Positions 1-13,300 of a DNA stretch of 64,000 bases are shown here, piece by piece. The stretch spans positions 47,094,194 to 47,158,193 of the forward strand of contig CP136069.1 of the NCBI GenBank assembly GCA_032622095.1, in the 5' to 3' direction. This DNA is from Siphonodentalium dalli (lineage: Eukaryota > Mollusca > Scaphopoda > Gadilida > Siphonodentaliidae). A program made the position numbers and the translations under genes. A model generated the notes under the pieces. That model did not search any database. It was given only the letters and a program-made list of their open reading frames with translations, and had not been told where the DNA came from. The first letter of the stretch is position 1; the number at the start of each line of letters is the position of its first letter.

Positions 1-340
1 ATCCTAACACCACGTGTCACCTGTTACTCCGTTTGAATAGCAGTAGCTATCTAGTCGTGAACCCGATTAAGTATCTTTCGCTATCTAATCTTGTTCGTAT
101 TTGGTGTTTATAACAATACTGACAAAATTTTGCCAAAATGTCTAGCGCATACACTAATAAATTTGCCTGGCAATGCTGGCAGGCATCTCGATACAGATAT
201 ATAGCTATAATGTGGCGCGATCAAACTAGAACATTTATTCATTTCGATTTTCTTTTACTTGTTAGACAAATGAGAACATTTAACATCGTACAATTCTCGT
301 TTCTTTCTGTGTGGTCTAATGAATTTCATTATGACATTAA

Positions 341-570
341 ATGGTAAATTCAGTTGCCCCTTTCCCTGCACTTCCCTTCTCTTTCCTGTCCCATAATCAA
401 AACGTTCGTATTCGGCCCACACGGAAGCATAACCCGTCTGCTTTACCCCACTGCCATCTCTTCCAAGATATATGGGGTAATATTTATTTTCCGAGGAAAA
501 TGACTCAACGGCTTATTGACCGATCCTATTTTGAACATTTTATATCACATGGAACCCATATTATACAATT
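341..570 (+). repeat. Dispersed repeat, copy 1
   Basis: About 220 bp that aligns with the reverse complement of 39157-39394 (shared blocks such as CCCCTTTCC, TTCGGACCACACTGAACCAT-like sequence, ATAACCC.TC.GCTTTACC, GGGTAA.ATTTATTTT.CGAG and GTCCGATCCT.). The open frames in both copies look alike only because the DNA is repeated. The family is not identified. Confidence 0.6.
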
Positions 571-958
571 AAAAAGCCATTACATATTTCCTTATCTCTA
601 ACTTTTTATGAATAGACGCGTGATTCACGTGCATATCACTTGGAATCGCACCAACATTGATTCAGGCGGATAAATACTATTTCGAAAAGCCGCGCATGAC
701 ACCAACACCAGAAAATGCAAATTAATGCTTTGTCAATTAAAGTTAAATTATTGTCCAACTTCGTTGTACTAACAAAAATAGACAACAACAAAGAGGCAAA
801 TTGGGAGGCTATATTTTACGTCGCCAGGCCCAGAGCGCACAATACTGCATGTCGTACTGTCGGTTGTGAAGCGTCTCAGCCAACGCTTCTTTTAAGGATT
901 TTGATTTGTTAAAAAGGTATGAACCTCTAGTTTTTTCATGTGATATACAATATCTTCA

Positions 959-1077
959 ATGTTGGGATATAACATTTTATGAAACTCGTTTGATAAATTT
1001 GATTCACAATTCGCATACGACTCGTTGTGAATCAAATTTATAAAAACTTATGTTTCATAAAATCTTACATCCCAACA
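959..1077. repeat. Fold-back (hairpin) element
   Basis: Arms ATGTTGGGATATAACATTTT and ATGAAAC.. (959-1012) pair with ..GTTTCATAAAATCTTACATC CCAACAT (1027-1077), leaving a short loop at CGCATACGACTC. It looks like a small MITE with long inverted repeats. Confidence 0.75.
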
Positions 1078-1479
1078 TAACTCGTTGGAGATCCTCTATA
1101 TCTCTACTTCATATTATCAGATTCACTTATGTCTGTCAATATTTCAGCTGCGTGGAACTGATGTTTCTGTGAGGGAACAACACTTTGTCACATCGGTTCC
1201 ACCTTAATGCGCAGCTTTTTACAATGCAAACGTGATCTATTTATCTAATTGCCTGCAGACTGAGTACATGTTTACCTCCTCTGGCTGTATAATTCCACAT
1301 ACTTTGTAGCATGAGTTATACCGAGTGACATTATCAAGTGCATTCACACTAACAGTACGCAAAGAGTGTGATATACGCAAAACGCTCAACAACGGGTAGA
1401 CCTCATTATGCCCACTGTGAATCACCAGGATTCATGGTGGTTTTCTTTTTGCTGTGATCCACGATGCGGATCGTTCCGA

Positions 1480-1780
1480 GCCGATTGACTAACACGAATC
1501 AACAGAAATCATGGAGACTGACCAGGGCTCATCAAGAATCACTGCGAACCACCAAGAATCACCACAAAACACCGAGAATCACCGCGAACCACTGATAATC
1601 ATCGCGAACGACTGAGAATCACCACGAACGACTGAAAATAACCACGAACTACTGAGAATCACCACGAACCACTGAGAATCTCCACAAATAACTGAGAATC
1701 TCCACAAACAACTGAGAATCACCGCGAACCACTGAGAATCACCACGAACCACTGAGAATCGCCACGAAACGCCGACAACT
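1480..1780 (-). repeat. 20-bp minisatellite (array A)
   Basis: About 14-15 imperfect units of ACCACGAACCACTGAGAATC. Reverse-complemented it contains GTTCGTGGTGATTC, the core of the larger array at 2371-3480, so the two arrays are relatives in opposite orientation. Confidence 0.9.
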
Positions 1781-1843
1781 ACTTAGACTACATTACGCAA
1801 TTTTGAAATATTTTATAACATTTGACAGGTTCAGCCACACGTA

Positions 1844-2236
1844 CGTGTAACTTGTAACGTGTGTTACCATTGCCGACATACGTCACCTGACTCACGTGAT
1901 GATCATTTCACCAACACGTGCACGGTCAAACTTTTTAGATGTGTTGTGTTCAACGTGTTGCATACGAAATTTATATGGCGAAGAGGAATAATCCAATATT
2001 CTTACAACGGAATGCGCGGTCAGTGCTGTGCAGGCCGAGATTGACCAACGCGGAAAGATTTTAGTTTGATTTAAGCCAGCTACGCGTATCGCCACCCGAC
2101 GATTAGTTTCCTGTTTCGCTAGACGTTCGCCGATATCTATAAAGGTGTAAGTGTGGCGCCGTAAAATCAGCTGACTGTTTCGCCATGTTTATCACCATGG
2201 TAATATACCATAGTAACACATGTTACAAGTTACAAG
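1844..2236. mobile_element. Short element with inverted ends between two minisatellites
   Basis: CGTGTAACTTGTAACGTGTG TTACCA (1846-1870) pairs imperfectly with ATAGTAACACATGTTACAAG TTAC (2209-2233). No coding sequence is evident between. Flanking arrays A and B suggest one composite non-autonomous element spanning about 1480-3480. Confidence 0.5.
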
Positions 2237-2370
2237 TATATGCGGACGAACATGGCTATGATTAACTAAATAGTGTTTAATTATCTTTCTTGACTTGTTT
2301 ATATTTTTAGTTACCGTGAAACTGACAATTTATGGAAATTGTATATATGCAATGAGATTCCCGTCGCATA

Positions 2371-3480
2371 TATAGAAAGTTCGTGGTGATTATGGGTGAT
2401 TCGTGGTCATATATAGAAAGTTCGTGGTGATTACGGGTGATTCGTGGTCATATACAGAAAGTTCGTGGTGATTACGGGTGATTCGTCGTCATATATAGAA
2501 ATTTCGTGGTGATTACGGGCGATACGTGGTCATATATAGAAAGTTCGTGGTGATTACGGGTGATTCGTGGTCATATATAGAAAGTTCGTGGTGATTACGG
2601 GTGATACGTGGTCATATCTAGAAAGTTCGTGGTGATTACGGGGGATACGTGGTCATATATAGAAAGTTCGTGGTGATTATGGGTGATTCGTGGTCATATA
2701 TAGAACGTTCGTGGTGATTACGGGTGATTCGTGGTCATGTACAGAAAGTTCGTGGTGATTACGGGTGATTCGTGGTCATATATAGAAAATTCGTGGTGAT
2801 TACGGGGGATACGTGGTCATATATAGAAAGTTCGTGGTGATTATGGGTGATTCGTGATCATATATAGAACGTTCGTGGTGATTACGGGTGATTCGTGGTC
2901 ATGTACAGAAAGTTCGTGGTGATTACGGGTGATTCGTGGTCATATATAGAAAGTTCGTGGTGGTTACGGGTGATTCGTGGTCATATATAGAACGTTCGTG
3001 GTGGTTACGGGTGATTCGTGGTCATATATAGAACGTTCGTGGTGATTATGGGTGATTCGTGGTCATATATAGAAAGTTCGTGGTGATTACGGGTGATTCG
3101 TGGTCATATATAGAAAATTCGTGGTGATTATGTGTGATTCGTGGTCATATATAGAAAGTTCGTGGTGATTACGGGTGATTCGTGGTCATATATAGAAAGT
3201 TCGTGGTGATTATGGGTGATTCGTGGTCATATATAGAAAATTCGTGGTGATTATGTGTGATTCGTGGTCATATATAGAAAGTTCGTGGTGATTACGGGTG
3301 ATTCGTGGTCATATATAGAAAATTCGTGGTGATTATGTGTGATTCGTGGTCATATATAGAAAGTTCGTGGTGATTACGGGTGATTCGTGGTCATATATAG
3401 AAAGTTCGTGGTGATTATGGGTGATTCGTGGTCATATTTAGAAAATTTCGTGGTGATTACGGGTGATTCGTGGTCATATA
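2371..3480 (+). repeat. 41-bp minisatellite (array B), about 27 copies
   Basis: Unit: TATATAGAAAGTTCGTGGTG ATTACGGGTGATTCGTGGTC A. Copies are 90% or more alike; recurring variants (GAACGTTCG, GAAAATTCG, TTATGTGTG) appear in alternating blocks, showing higher-order duplication of several units at a time. Confidence 0.97.
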
Positions 3481-3878
3481 GAGTGAGGTTTGGATAAAGC
3501 TGCCACCACCATGTTGAGAACACCATAGCGCTCGCCAATCCACGCCACCCAAGCTTCCGGTGTTGAGTGGATCAACGTGGTTTGCTCTTCCAGAAAAATC
3601 GCATCGGTGTTGAGTGTTTTGCTTATCGCACACTATTTACATACTGTATTCCGGCAATTGGTTGATATAAGGTTTCATTTCGTACTCTTATGCAGTTTTT
3701 TCCACAAGATATTTCGGTGCATATTTTTTCAAGAAGGATGGTTCGTTTACCCGTGCCAACAATCACACCATTCGCTTTCGTTTGGTTTCCATGTTAAAAT
3801 TAGATTGTGGTTACAACTATCACAAATAAACATTGTGGATTTAACAGTGTCACTCGATAACAAGCAATGCACTTCATC

Positions 3879-4094
3879 TACAGTAATGCCCTAAATAATC
3901 GACTCCTTAACCACAGCAGAATTATGGATAACTTTTCAGGATTTAGACGGAAATATGGCTTGTTGCCATTCATCGGAAAGCTCTCAGTGAGAGCTTTCCG
4001 ATGTATTGCAACAAGCCATATTTACGACTAAATCTGAATAGTTACCCATAATTCTGCTGTGGTTAAGGAGTCGACTATTTAGAGCATTACTGTA
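3879..4094. mobile_element. Palindromic MITE, copy 1 (TACAGTAATGC family)
   Basis: 216 bp that is almost entirely one inverted repeat: TACAGTAATGCCCTAAATAA at the left and its complement ending GCATTACTGTA at the right. The centre is around GGAAAGCTCTCAGTGAGAGC. A second copy is at 40983-41198. Confidence 0.9.
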
Positions 4095-6364
4095 TATAGT
4101 CGACTACGGCTCAGTTGAGACAACTCATTGTAGGAGGCTACAGTGCATGTAATGGAATATGCATATAGTTCATGTATGTAATATTTCGTTTTCAATTATA
4201 GTTTTCTTCAAACTAAAGCAGAACTTGATGTTAGGATATATTTTGTATGTAATTGTTGTTATTTTGTTATGATAGTGCCCCTGACACCCGCTCCAGTCAA
4301 AGCAAGTTTTGAGGAGAGGACTTTTAAAAAAGCATTTTGCTTGTTGTCCAATCCTCTTCATAAATCTATATATTTCTATATGTATATTATGTTTATGTCA
4401 TATGTTTGATTTGTTGAAATAAATATTGTTTACACCAAAGCAAGTTTTGGCAGGGTATACTTTGTGATATTACACAGTATTGAGTTTTATTTTGAGGTTA
4501 GATCAAATACCTCAAGTATATACATAGTGTGGCTTGAATCTGCCACTAAATTCTATATACTTTTGAACTTTAGCGAATATCTCAATATTTTTGAATAAGG
4601 GATGTGCTTTTAGAACCTTCTCATGATGTTTTTTTGTTTTCAAAATTATCAACATTTCTGAGACATCTGTCTCTTTCAGCTTCAAAGACTGGACAACAGT
4701 GCAAGAAGCATTATACTGTTTCAAATTTGCCATATCTACAATATAGGTTATCTTGCAAATGATTGCGAAATAATCAGGTTTGGCGGGTCATTGTCAAATT
4801 CTTGGGTTGCGTTGATTAGCTACTCATGATAAATTAAGGAAACAAATCACTCGAGATATACATTCCGAGACTCAGTGATATTACACGGCGTGGTATTATA
4901 CCTCATAAATCAGACAATACATTCAGATCAAAGAGGCGATAAAGCGCGGAATGCCGACATTTCTACTAGTTTTATTACTGTGCATATATGCACAGTACAT
5001 CGTTCGTGCCATTTTGATAGTTATATAATAGTATATGTGTTATTTTAATGATTTAATAATGAATAGGCGGGAGTCGGCTTAATCTTAAAGCAAACAGCAA
5101 TCACCACCGAGCCACGGAAATGTATCATGCAGTTTTATGCATTGCGAGGCGCCATGTGAATACATTTATGTTTTTGGATATCACACTAAAAGTCTAATTT
5201 AGGTTTTAGGTGTCCGCTTAACGTAGGAGGCTCCGGGTATTTCTATATAAAGCTATTAATGCACATATTTATTGATGATTCGTCCAATAAAATATGAGAA
5301 GCACTATATGTTGCACAAAGGTAATGGTTCTAAATTCCACTTAACCAAGTACTTGCTGTAAGACGCTGTTGAACATTAAAATGTTATCCCAGTCATTTGT
5401 ACAATCCACCAAATGAACAGGGGCAACCCTATACGTGCTGTGCACAAAATATTCGATAAAAACACTCTTCAGTTGGTAAGACTTTCCTTTCACAATGTAT
5501 TGCTTGTCGCTAAAATACAAGAAACAAGATAGGGTTCTCCCTCTTTCTTCGCTAAAAGAGCAAAATACGGTCCCGTTCAAAACAAGAACATACTAGATGA
5601 TGAAAACAAATTGTACATGTAGTTCGACAATAAGATGACGTATTTAATTTGTTTACAATCAGATCTATATGGTTGGAGTTTATTCTCTCTAAGACTGATG
5701 AAGTCAGATTTAACTGATTTGTTTGTTGAGTTTTTATAAAATATGATTACATGTATGTAACACGGGAGATGATTTGATTACAGATAGTGTTTAGCTACAC
5801 GTATAAAGGATAAGATCTGAACAAAATATCGGTTGTACACTTGTATAAACAATACTGCTCAAAATTGTGTACATATGTCTTGCAAGCTAGCAGTTTCGAA
5901 AATCCTTCAACTGACAACTTTGGTCAGAATGTTAGAGCAAACAACTGTGTGTTTAGACATATATGGGGTATCAGCTTGTTTGAAAAATAGTATATTTACT
6001 AAAAATACTATATGTAATATAGATAGTACATAGAACGAGTTTATAGCGGAATTTACAAAACGATCCAGTAAATTAGGTCTGCTGATTGTTAAAGGGAAAG
6101 TGTACTATTTGCGTCAGAATGCATGGGAGGGGGGTTGTGAGTTTGTGGCCCGTCGATCGATGATGTGATATTTTGTTTCCCAATTTATGCATTACTATTC
6201 GCTATTATTAATCATTAAATCGTTTTGTTTCTATAATATACTTTTGAGCAACAATAAGTAACTTGTAATTTATTTGCTCAGTCTCATGGGTGGAGCCGAA
6301 AAGTTTAATCGCAATTGTCAAGTGTAGTTTGCCCAGTTTAGATATACTATCTATAGAAGTTTTA
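4095..6364. other. Non-coding stretch, nothing recognised
   Basis: Two minus-strand open frames (4512-4733, 73 codons; 5341-5580, 79 codons) have protein-like composition but no motif I recognise and no neighbouring exons. I see no RNA gene, and no clear repeat apart from AT-rich runs. Confidence 0.4.
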
Positions 6365-6565
6365 ATCTTTCATAAATATAGTAAGGACATTCGAAGAAAA
6401 AGTTATATGCTGTTTCCTCGGATGCACCACAACAACATTTCGGCGAATCGGCAATATGATTAATATGTGTATGAGGCATAATATGAATATGAACAGAATC
6501 ATGCTCACAAAATGCATCTCTACCACAGTTAACAACGTGAACAGTAAAATCTCTTTAGTTCTACC
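6365..6565 (-). pseudogene. LINE ORF C-terminal relic
   Basis: Read on the minus strand with one frameshift, this codes KCCCGASEETAYNFF then FECPYYIYER, the C-x-C-G..EE..H/N.F.ECP.Y zinc-knuckle-like motif found at the C-terminus of many invertebrate non-LTR retrotransposon proteins. Stops and a frameshift show it is dead. Confidence 0.6.
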
Positions 6566-7373
6566 TGTAGGGATGCTACCGAAATGTGCCTGTAAATAAT
6601 GTCCAATTATCTCACAAGAATCAATCATACAGGTATTTGAAGTCAAATATCAGTATCACCATTACATGTGGAACTGCAGAGATTCTGCATATTCTGGCAA
6701 TATATCGTTTCTTGTGACGAAATTCATGCAAAACATACCGTGCAAACTTGCGAGTGTATGAATATTACCTTAGACTGTAAATTAATGATCGATATTGTCG
6801 TTATTCTTGCTGAAATAGCAAGGTTTTTAAATTGACCCTCGGGTGACACGTGTGACCTAGCGACTTATATGTTATTCGAATGAACACACACGTCAATGTT
6901 AAAGTTTGTAGAATCCATTCACCCATTATCTGTTATATTTACTCGTTGGATTATAGCTAGCGTCCACTGACCTTCGTGTACAAGATATTCAATAATGTTC
7001 ACTATAACATAAACGTGTTTGTATCAATAAACGGATGATAGTCTCGGCGCAATGAAGACGGTGATGTCCTGTTAAGGTGCATGTAGGAGTGTGTCGTACA
7101 GACATATTTGTGTCAGTGATGTGGATACAGAGTGGGTTTGGTTGGGTTGGGGATAGGTTACATACCACAATCTTTGGTCAACATTTTAAAAAGTTGGAAA
7201 TTTCATAACTGCATGACACACAATTAGTTATGGGCTCAACCAGTAAATAGTGAGGATGTTGTTTTTATTCCAACAGTAGCATAGTTTTCTAATTTTGGTC
7301 AGAAGTTTTGTCTGAAATGGCCATCAGTTACAATTCTTCAACCTCAGGTGGGGGGGGGGGGGGGGGGGGGGGC
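6566..7373. other. Non-coding stretch ending in a poly-G tract
   Basis: Nothing coding is seen. From about 7190 it resembles a dispersed family also present near 8400-8480, 26625-26940, 29818-30060, 41440-41780 and 49020-49400 (recurring GTTGGAAATTTC and GGCCATCAGTTG words). It ends in a run of about 24 G (7350-7372). Confidence 0.45.
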
Positions 7374-8390
7374 AGTGTTCGCGCTGGACCGAAACATCTT
7401 GTGGCCAAAAGTTTAGCCAAATGAAACTTTTATAAGCCAAATGAAAAAAACTTTGGCCAAATGTTTTTTGGCCAAATTAAAAAAAACTTTAGCCAAATTA
7501 AATCCTCATTTTCTGGGCGGTTCACAATTAATTACTAAAATATTTCTTTTAAACTTTATTTGTTACTCAGAATAAAAACGCAAACACAACTTTAAAAACA
7601 ATATTATACGAACATAGGTATCACACAGGCAGATCAATTCATAAAACATTAATATAGATTACGGCGATCGCAAACATGAATATGTCGATGACAACACGAC
7701 GGTCGCTAACTATTGCTTATTATGATATATTATAGTAAGGTGATAACTGTTGAATATCTATTGTATTCAAACCTTTTATGGTGTGACGCCAGGTTATTAG
7801 ACGGGACACAGTTAATGACACATTGCGTAACAATTGAGTTAAGATCTGCTCGTCTGTAAGGAACAAAGCATTTAGGTAATTTATCTAAATTATCTTACAC
7901 ACTGCCTAATCAACAAAAAATAACATAACCAGTATACAGCTTAAGCGTTTTGACGATTATGCTGGTTAAATGTTAGAGCTTACATTTTGCTGTCTCGTGA
8001 AGTTTGTTTATGTACAGTTTCAATGTGTAATGTTCCCTGTGTACAGCCAAAGGTCCCCTGGTGCGATACCACCCCTACAAGTATATATACTAATACTTGT
8101 AGGGGTGGTATCGCACCAGGGGACCTGTGTGTACAGCCGTCACATTTCAATCAACGCCACCGTTACGGTACGATATCTCCGTGGTACGAAATACTTTCGT
8201 CGCCTAATTTCGTCGCCTAATTTCGTCTTGAATGTCGATCTATTCAGCGCTTTTTTTAGTTAGCTTTCCGACTCCATGCTTTCCGTCTTATTTGGAGTAA
8301 AAAAAAGTTTAGCCAAATGAAATTGTTATTAGCCAAATTTGAAAAAGATTGGCCATTGGCTAATTTGGCTACCGACAGCGCGAACCCTGG
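7374..8390. mobile_element. hAT-like non-autonomous element in a poly-G target
   Basis: Inverted ends CAGTGTTCGCGCTG (left, from 7374) and CAGCGCGAACCCTG (right, to about 8390). Internal arms carry several AGCCAAATGAAA-type motifs on both sides. CAGNG-starting ends are typical of hAT. An 8-bp target duplication would be eight G, which fits because both flanks are G runs. No transposase is recognised. Confidence 0.6.
8044..8142. mobile_element. Perfect hairpin nested in the hAT-like element
   Basis: AGGTCCCCTGGTGCGATACC ACCCCTACAAGTAT pairs exactly with its complement across an 8-base loop (about 8053-8128). TGTGTACAGCC occurs on both sides, consistent with a duplicated target, so it may be a tiny MITE inserted in the larger element. 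Confidence 0.7.
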
Positions 8391-8562
8391 GGGGGGGGGT
8401 GTGGTGGTCAGATTAGTAATGTCCAACAACTGGAAAGCTTGAGGTACCAGTTGGGAAAGTTCTAACCCAAAGATGGGGTGCTACAAATGGATGAACTAAT
8501 ATGTAATTATTGTGTCCCAAATTGTACTCATATCGCAAATACATTGTTAACTGGTTTAACCC

Positions 8563-8610
8563 TATCTTCAGATTCAGATTCAGAATTTTATTACGCCTTT
8601 CGTCGCATTT
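8563..8610 (-). mobile_element. LINE 3' tail, minus strand
   Basis: Reverse complement reads TGCGACGAAAGGCGTAATAA AATTCTGAATCTGAATCTG: a 3' UTR end followed by a short GAATCT microsatellite, as in CR1/L2-like retrotransposons. The body would extend toward 10168, but I cannot recognise its coding part. Confidence 0.5.
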
Positions 8611-10358
8611 GACATAACAGACGATTCAATTGTAAACAGTGTACATAATACATAATATAAATGTGAGGTGACATAATATACATACAAAATTTTGCTGAAT
8701 TGATTTTTATTTATAAAAGATTGTATTGGGCTGGTTTATTATTCAACGGGAGGAAAGTTAAGGACATATAAGCACACTACGGGCACACGAACAGACAATA
8801 CTAATTTATTATCTGTACATTTCCCAAAAGGGAACTACTCCGAGGCTCGTTAACGAGTAGTTGGTAAAGCAAGAGTTAAACATATTAAATTGAATTGAAT
8901 ATTCCGTCAGATGGCTGTTGTCCTGTTGTTTAGCTAAATGTGAACGGGGGATAATTGAAGGCGTTGCAGACAAAATAGAACAAATTAAAAAATACAGACA
9001 GCAAAGCTAAAAACGCAAGAAAAAAAAAGAAGTAAAAAACACAAACAATAAATAAATACATATAAAACATGATATATTACAAAAATAAAAAAAAGTCATA
9101 TGAAAACACACTGACATAGATACCATAGGACATTATATATTATTTACACTTGACCGAACATATCGTCCCCTTTACATTCAAAAGGACGTAAGTCGGTTTT
9201 TGTTCAAAATCTGATTAACATCATGCGCAAACAATTTCCCTCCACGGCTTCAGCTTGTGTTAAAACATCGCACCTCTAGCTCAATCACAACCTTGCAGAA
9301 ACCATATTACAATACAGGTTGGCTAGGGATATAATTATTTATATACAAATGGTGTTTTTTTTACTTCTCTTTGTACATTAGTTCATAAACAACAGCCAGA
9401 TTAATATAAATCAGTTTTTGTCTCTCCTGAAAAAATGTCCAGAATCAACTTTCGCCCATTTGTTTGTAAGGCGACGGTATGTATGTCCAGCTATATCGAT
9501 GTGTATCGACGCGGCTTTGAACCATATTCGTGTCCGATCTCATTGTGTAATCTGCGTTCATTAACGCATTCTTGACTCTTGGCCAGGTAACCCGACACCA
9601 AATACACACTGTTTCTTCGTCAGGCCTTATGCATCTGGACTAAATCGTTTAATGCAATGTATTCTGACAGATCTATGGCAATCTCTGATACCGAGCTCTC
9701 ACATCGTCGCTAACGTCTCTCACCACATCGACGCTGTCCAAATACCAGAATTTACAAGATTCTTGTAAATTGGAGAAAATTGGACGAAAATTTAATTAGT
9801 GTCTTGACAGAGGCGTTATTGGTAAGAGATTGCTCAGATAACATCACCGATTAAAAAAATACTGTCTCTGGTTGTCTGCTAAGTTAGTCTAAAATACAAC
9901 TATTCTAATGCGCGTGACATGCTACCCTCTCCAGTCCCATAAATCGACACCATATTCGCGTAAGACTACAATAAACGCCAATTGTAACAATGCGATGATC
10001 TTGACTCGTTATTATTATATAGCGCAATTTGGGAGAACATAGATGTTCACAGCAGGTCCATAAATAAATAGTCCAACAGATAGCTATACATAGTGATAAA
10101 TATTAATAAATAACAATAATTAGTTCAAGTTCAAAAGTCGAATTTCCCGGTGGTAGGCACATGATCAGTCACGCGATTGAAATAGTCCGGCCTATATGGT
10201 GACTATTTATTGGAGAGGATATTTCCATGCTAAAAGCGGGAATGGCCGAGCCATTGAGATTTGGCGACACATGAGGAGTAAAATTGGCAATTATAATGCT
10301 GCTGCATGCACTGATTGCTGTATGCGCGTCTTTCATATAATGGAATTGGAATTTATAG
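8611..10358. other. Non-coding, probably old retrotransposon 3' UTR
   Basis: AT-rich with no convincing open frame. It may be the 3' part of the minus-strand LINE that ends at 8563-8610. The 101-codon minus-strand frame at 10169-10474 overlaps the beginning of the plus-strand LINE and is not recognised. Confidence 0.35.
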
Positions 10359-13300
10359 TCAAATAGTCCCACGCCTGGCATTAAGGACGAACTAGTCCCT
10401 TTTTCAAAAATTATTGAAACCAAATCTAATTTTGTGCAATGGATTGAGATTAAGAAATTTGTGGCGCAACACAAAATTCATATTATCATAGGTGCAGTAT
10501 ACATACCACCAGAAGGAAGTAATTACGCATCAAAAGACGCATTTGTCGAAATAGAAAGCGACTACTGCACTTTAGCTAATCGCACAAATAACATTATCCT
10601 AACAGGCGACTTCAATGCGCGTACAGCATGTTCCACTGACATCAACATTATTGATGAAAATTTCGAAGCGTTTCAATGCAATTCTGATTCCATTTTGTTT
10701 TCAGAGCAGTTATTTTATCTGAATGTAACATGTATGCCTGTGCACAGACACAGTCAGGATCTATCCAAAAACGTATATGGGACCCAACTGCTAGATTTGT
10801 GTCGACATCATGAATTTGTTATCTTGAATGGTAGAGCAGGTAGTGATAATGGATACGGGGCAGTAACAAGCCGAGCGGCGTCCCTTATCGACTATAGCAT
10901 ATGTCATGCTGCAGCACTGCCTTATATATCAGACTTCCAGGTACTTCCTTTTAATCCACTGACTTCTGATATTCATTGTGGCATTATAACCACCTTGAAA
11001 TTTAACGATACCCGCACATGCGATAATTTTGAAGATCTATCACCTAGCTGCGAAAATAGTGTAAAAAGATGGGACCCCGAAAAACGCTTAGAATTTATCG
11101 CGAATATTAACTACCACGACATTGCCGGAATAGGGCACTTGTTAGATTTGATCAATGTAGAAGATATTAGCACAGGCACGATAAACGAACTGACTAGTTC
11201 AATTGCCAACGTTATGACAACAGCCGCTGTGGAGACATTAGGTGTTAATAATAGGAAGTCAGGGTCACGCGCGTCTATTAAGACTAAACCATGGTTCAAT
11301 GATGCGTGTCGTAATGCACGCAAGTTATACCGCAAAGCTACAAGAGAGAACCATAGATTGCGGTCATCCAGCTCTGATCGAGAAATGAAATCCGCTGCAC
11401 GCTCTTATAAATCAGAGATGGATAAAGCAATTAAATCGCACCGTGATCTTGTGACTTATGAAATGACGTCCATGCAGCGAAGTAATCCAAAACAATTTTG
11501 GAAAAGACTTAGGGACAGTAACTCTAACCGTATTGGTGTTACTTTAGATGAGCTAGCTAATTATTTTCGCGATGTCAACGCTATTAGATACGATGATGAC
11601 CCCGTTGTAGAGAGAACTATAAAGGAACACTTTAGCATTGATGCTAACCCTGAACTAAACATGCCAATTACCGAGTTCGAAATACAACAGTCGATTAATA
11701 CTTTGAAAAACAATAAATCATCCGGCCACGACCGCATTGTCAATGAGTATATCATTGCCTCATCCGAAGTCTTTGTTAGCATATACCGTAAGTTATTTAA
11801 TATCATACTGGATACTGGTCTCATACCCGAAGACTGGGTAACTGGAACGATTGTCCCTCTCTATAAAAACAAAGGAAATTTAAGTGACCCAGGTAATTAT
11901 AGGCCGATAACGATCTTGAGTTGTTTTGGTAAGTTATTTACAAAGATATTGTCAAATAGGCTCACACAATATGTCGAAAAATATGAAATACTCTCAGAAA
12001 ACCAGACCGGTTTCAGAAAAAATTATTCAACCCTCGACAATATATTTGTGCTGCACTTGTTGTTCGAAATTAGTAGAAAATTGAAAAAGAAACTAATATG
12101 TGCGTTTGTCGACTTCCAGAAAGCCTTTGATACCGTGTGGAGACAGGGGCTCTGGTCCAAAATTGTAAAAAGTGGAATCAATGGGAAAGTGTTTAGGGTC
12201 ATCGTCAACATGTATAACCATGTGAAATCATGTGTCCGTGTAAATGGTGTGCTATCAGCTTATTTCCCCTGTTATGCGGGGGTTCGACAAGGTGGAAACT
12301 TATCCCCACTGTTGTTTTCCTTGTATTTGAATTATTTGGAAGAATTTTTCCTTGAAAACTGCGCCGTGGGACTGAAAACTGTAGACGCGGAGATAGGTGA
12401 CAAATTGAACTACCATTTGAAAATATTCATGATTCTTTACGCCGACGATACAGTTATTATGGCGGAAACACCTAAAGGGTTACAGCAACAACTCGATATT
12501 TTTGAAAAATATTGTAGTCAATGGAAATTAACAGTCAATGTGGATAAAACAAAAATATTAAATTTATCTAAAGCGAGTCTATCCAAGAAAGTCTCGTTTC
12601 TGTTTAAAGGGAAGAAAATTGATACCGTTAACAACTTTAATTACCTTGGCATAATATTTTGTAAATCCGGCTCCTTTACAATGGCGAAAAAAACATTGGT
12701 AGAAAAGGCCACTCGTGCCATGTACTCCATAATCGGGAAATCACGCAAACACTGCCTTTCTGTTAAAAATCAACTGGACTTGTTCGATTTGCATGTTACC
12801 CCGATATTGCTATATGGTTGTGAAGTATGGGGGTTTGGCAACAATGATGTTCTGGAAAAAGTCCACCGTACATTTCTGAAACACGTCCTTAAACTTAGGC
12901 CATCAACCCCTAATTATATGTTGTACGGGGAATGTGGAAGACTACCGTTGCAGATACAGATATATACAAGAATGATGAAGTTCTGGAGTAAGATTATGAA
13001 CAGTAACGGCGGTAGATATCAAAGGCTAATTTTCAAACTAGCACATTCGATGTTCGATATAAACGACGACAGATTCCCCTGGTTGCATAAAGTTTATAAT
13101 ATATTAGAAGACAACGGACAAATACTCTACTGGCACATGGAACAGATACCGGATAGCAACCAACTTATCTCATACATGAAATGTAGTTTAATATCCCAGT
13201 TTAGAAAATCATGGGAAACGGATTTAAATAACTCGAGCCGTGGCCGCATATATAGAATTTTCAAGCACGATTTATCATTCGAAAATTATCTTGTAACACT

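Noticed and set aside
2371-3480. CRISPR-like regular repeat array
   Set aside because: Units are head-to-tail without unique spacers and the context is animal; it is a minisatellite.
3577-3894. 105-codon plus-strand frame as a gene
   Set aside because: The start lies in a dispersed repeat shared with 23979-24018 and the end runs into a palindromic MITE; no domain is recognisable.
5341-5580. Minus-strand 79-codon frame as a gene
   Set aside because: Protein-like composition, but no recognised domain, no splice context and no neighbouring partner exon; left as unassigned.
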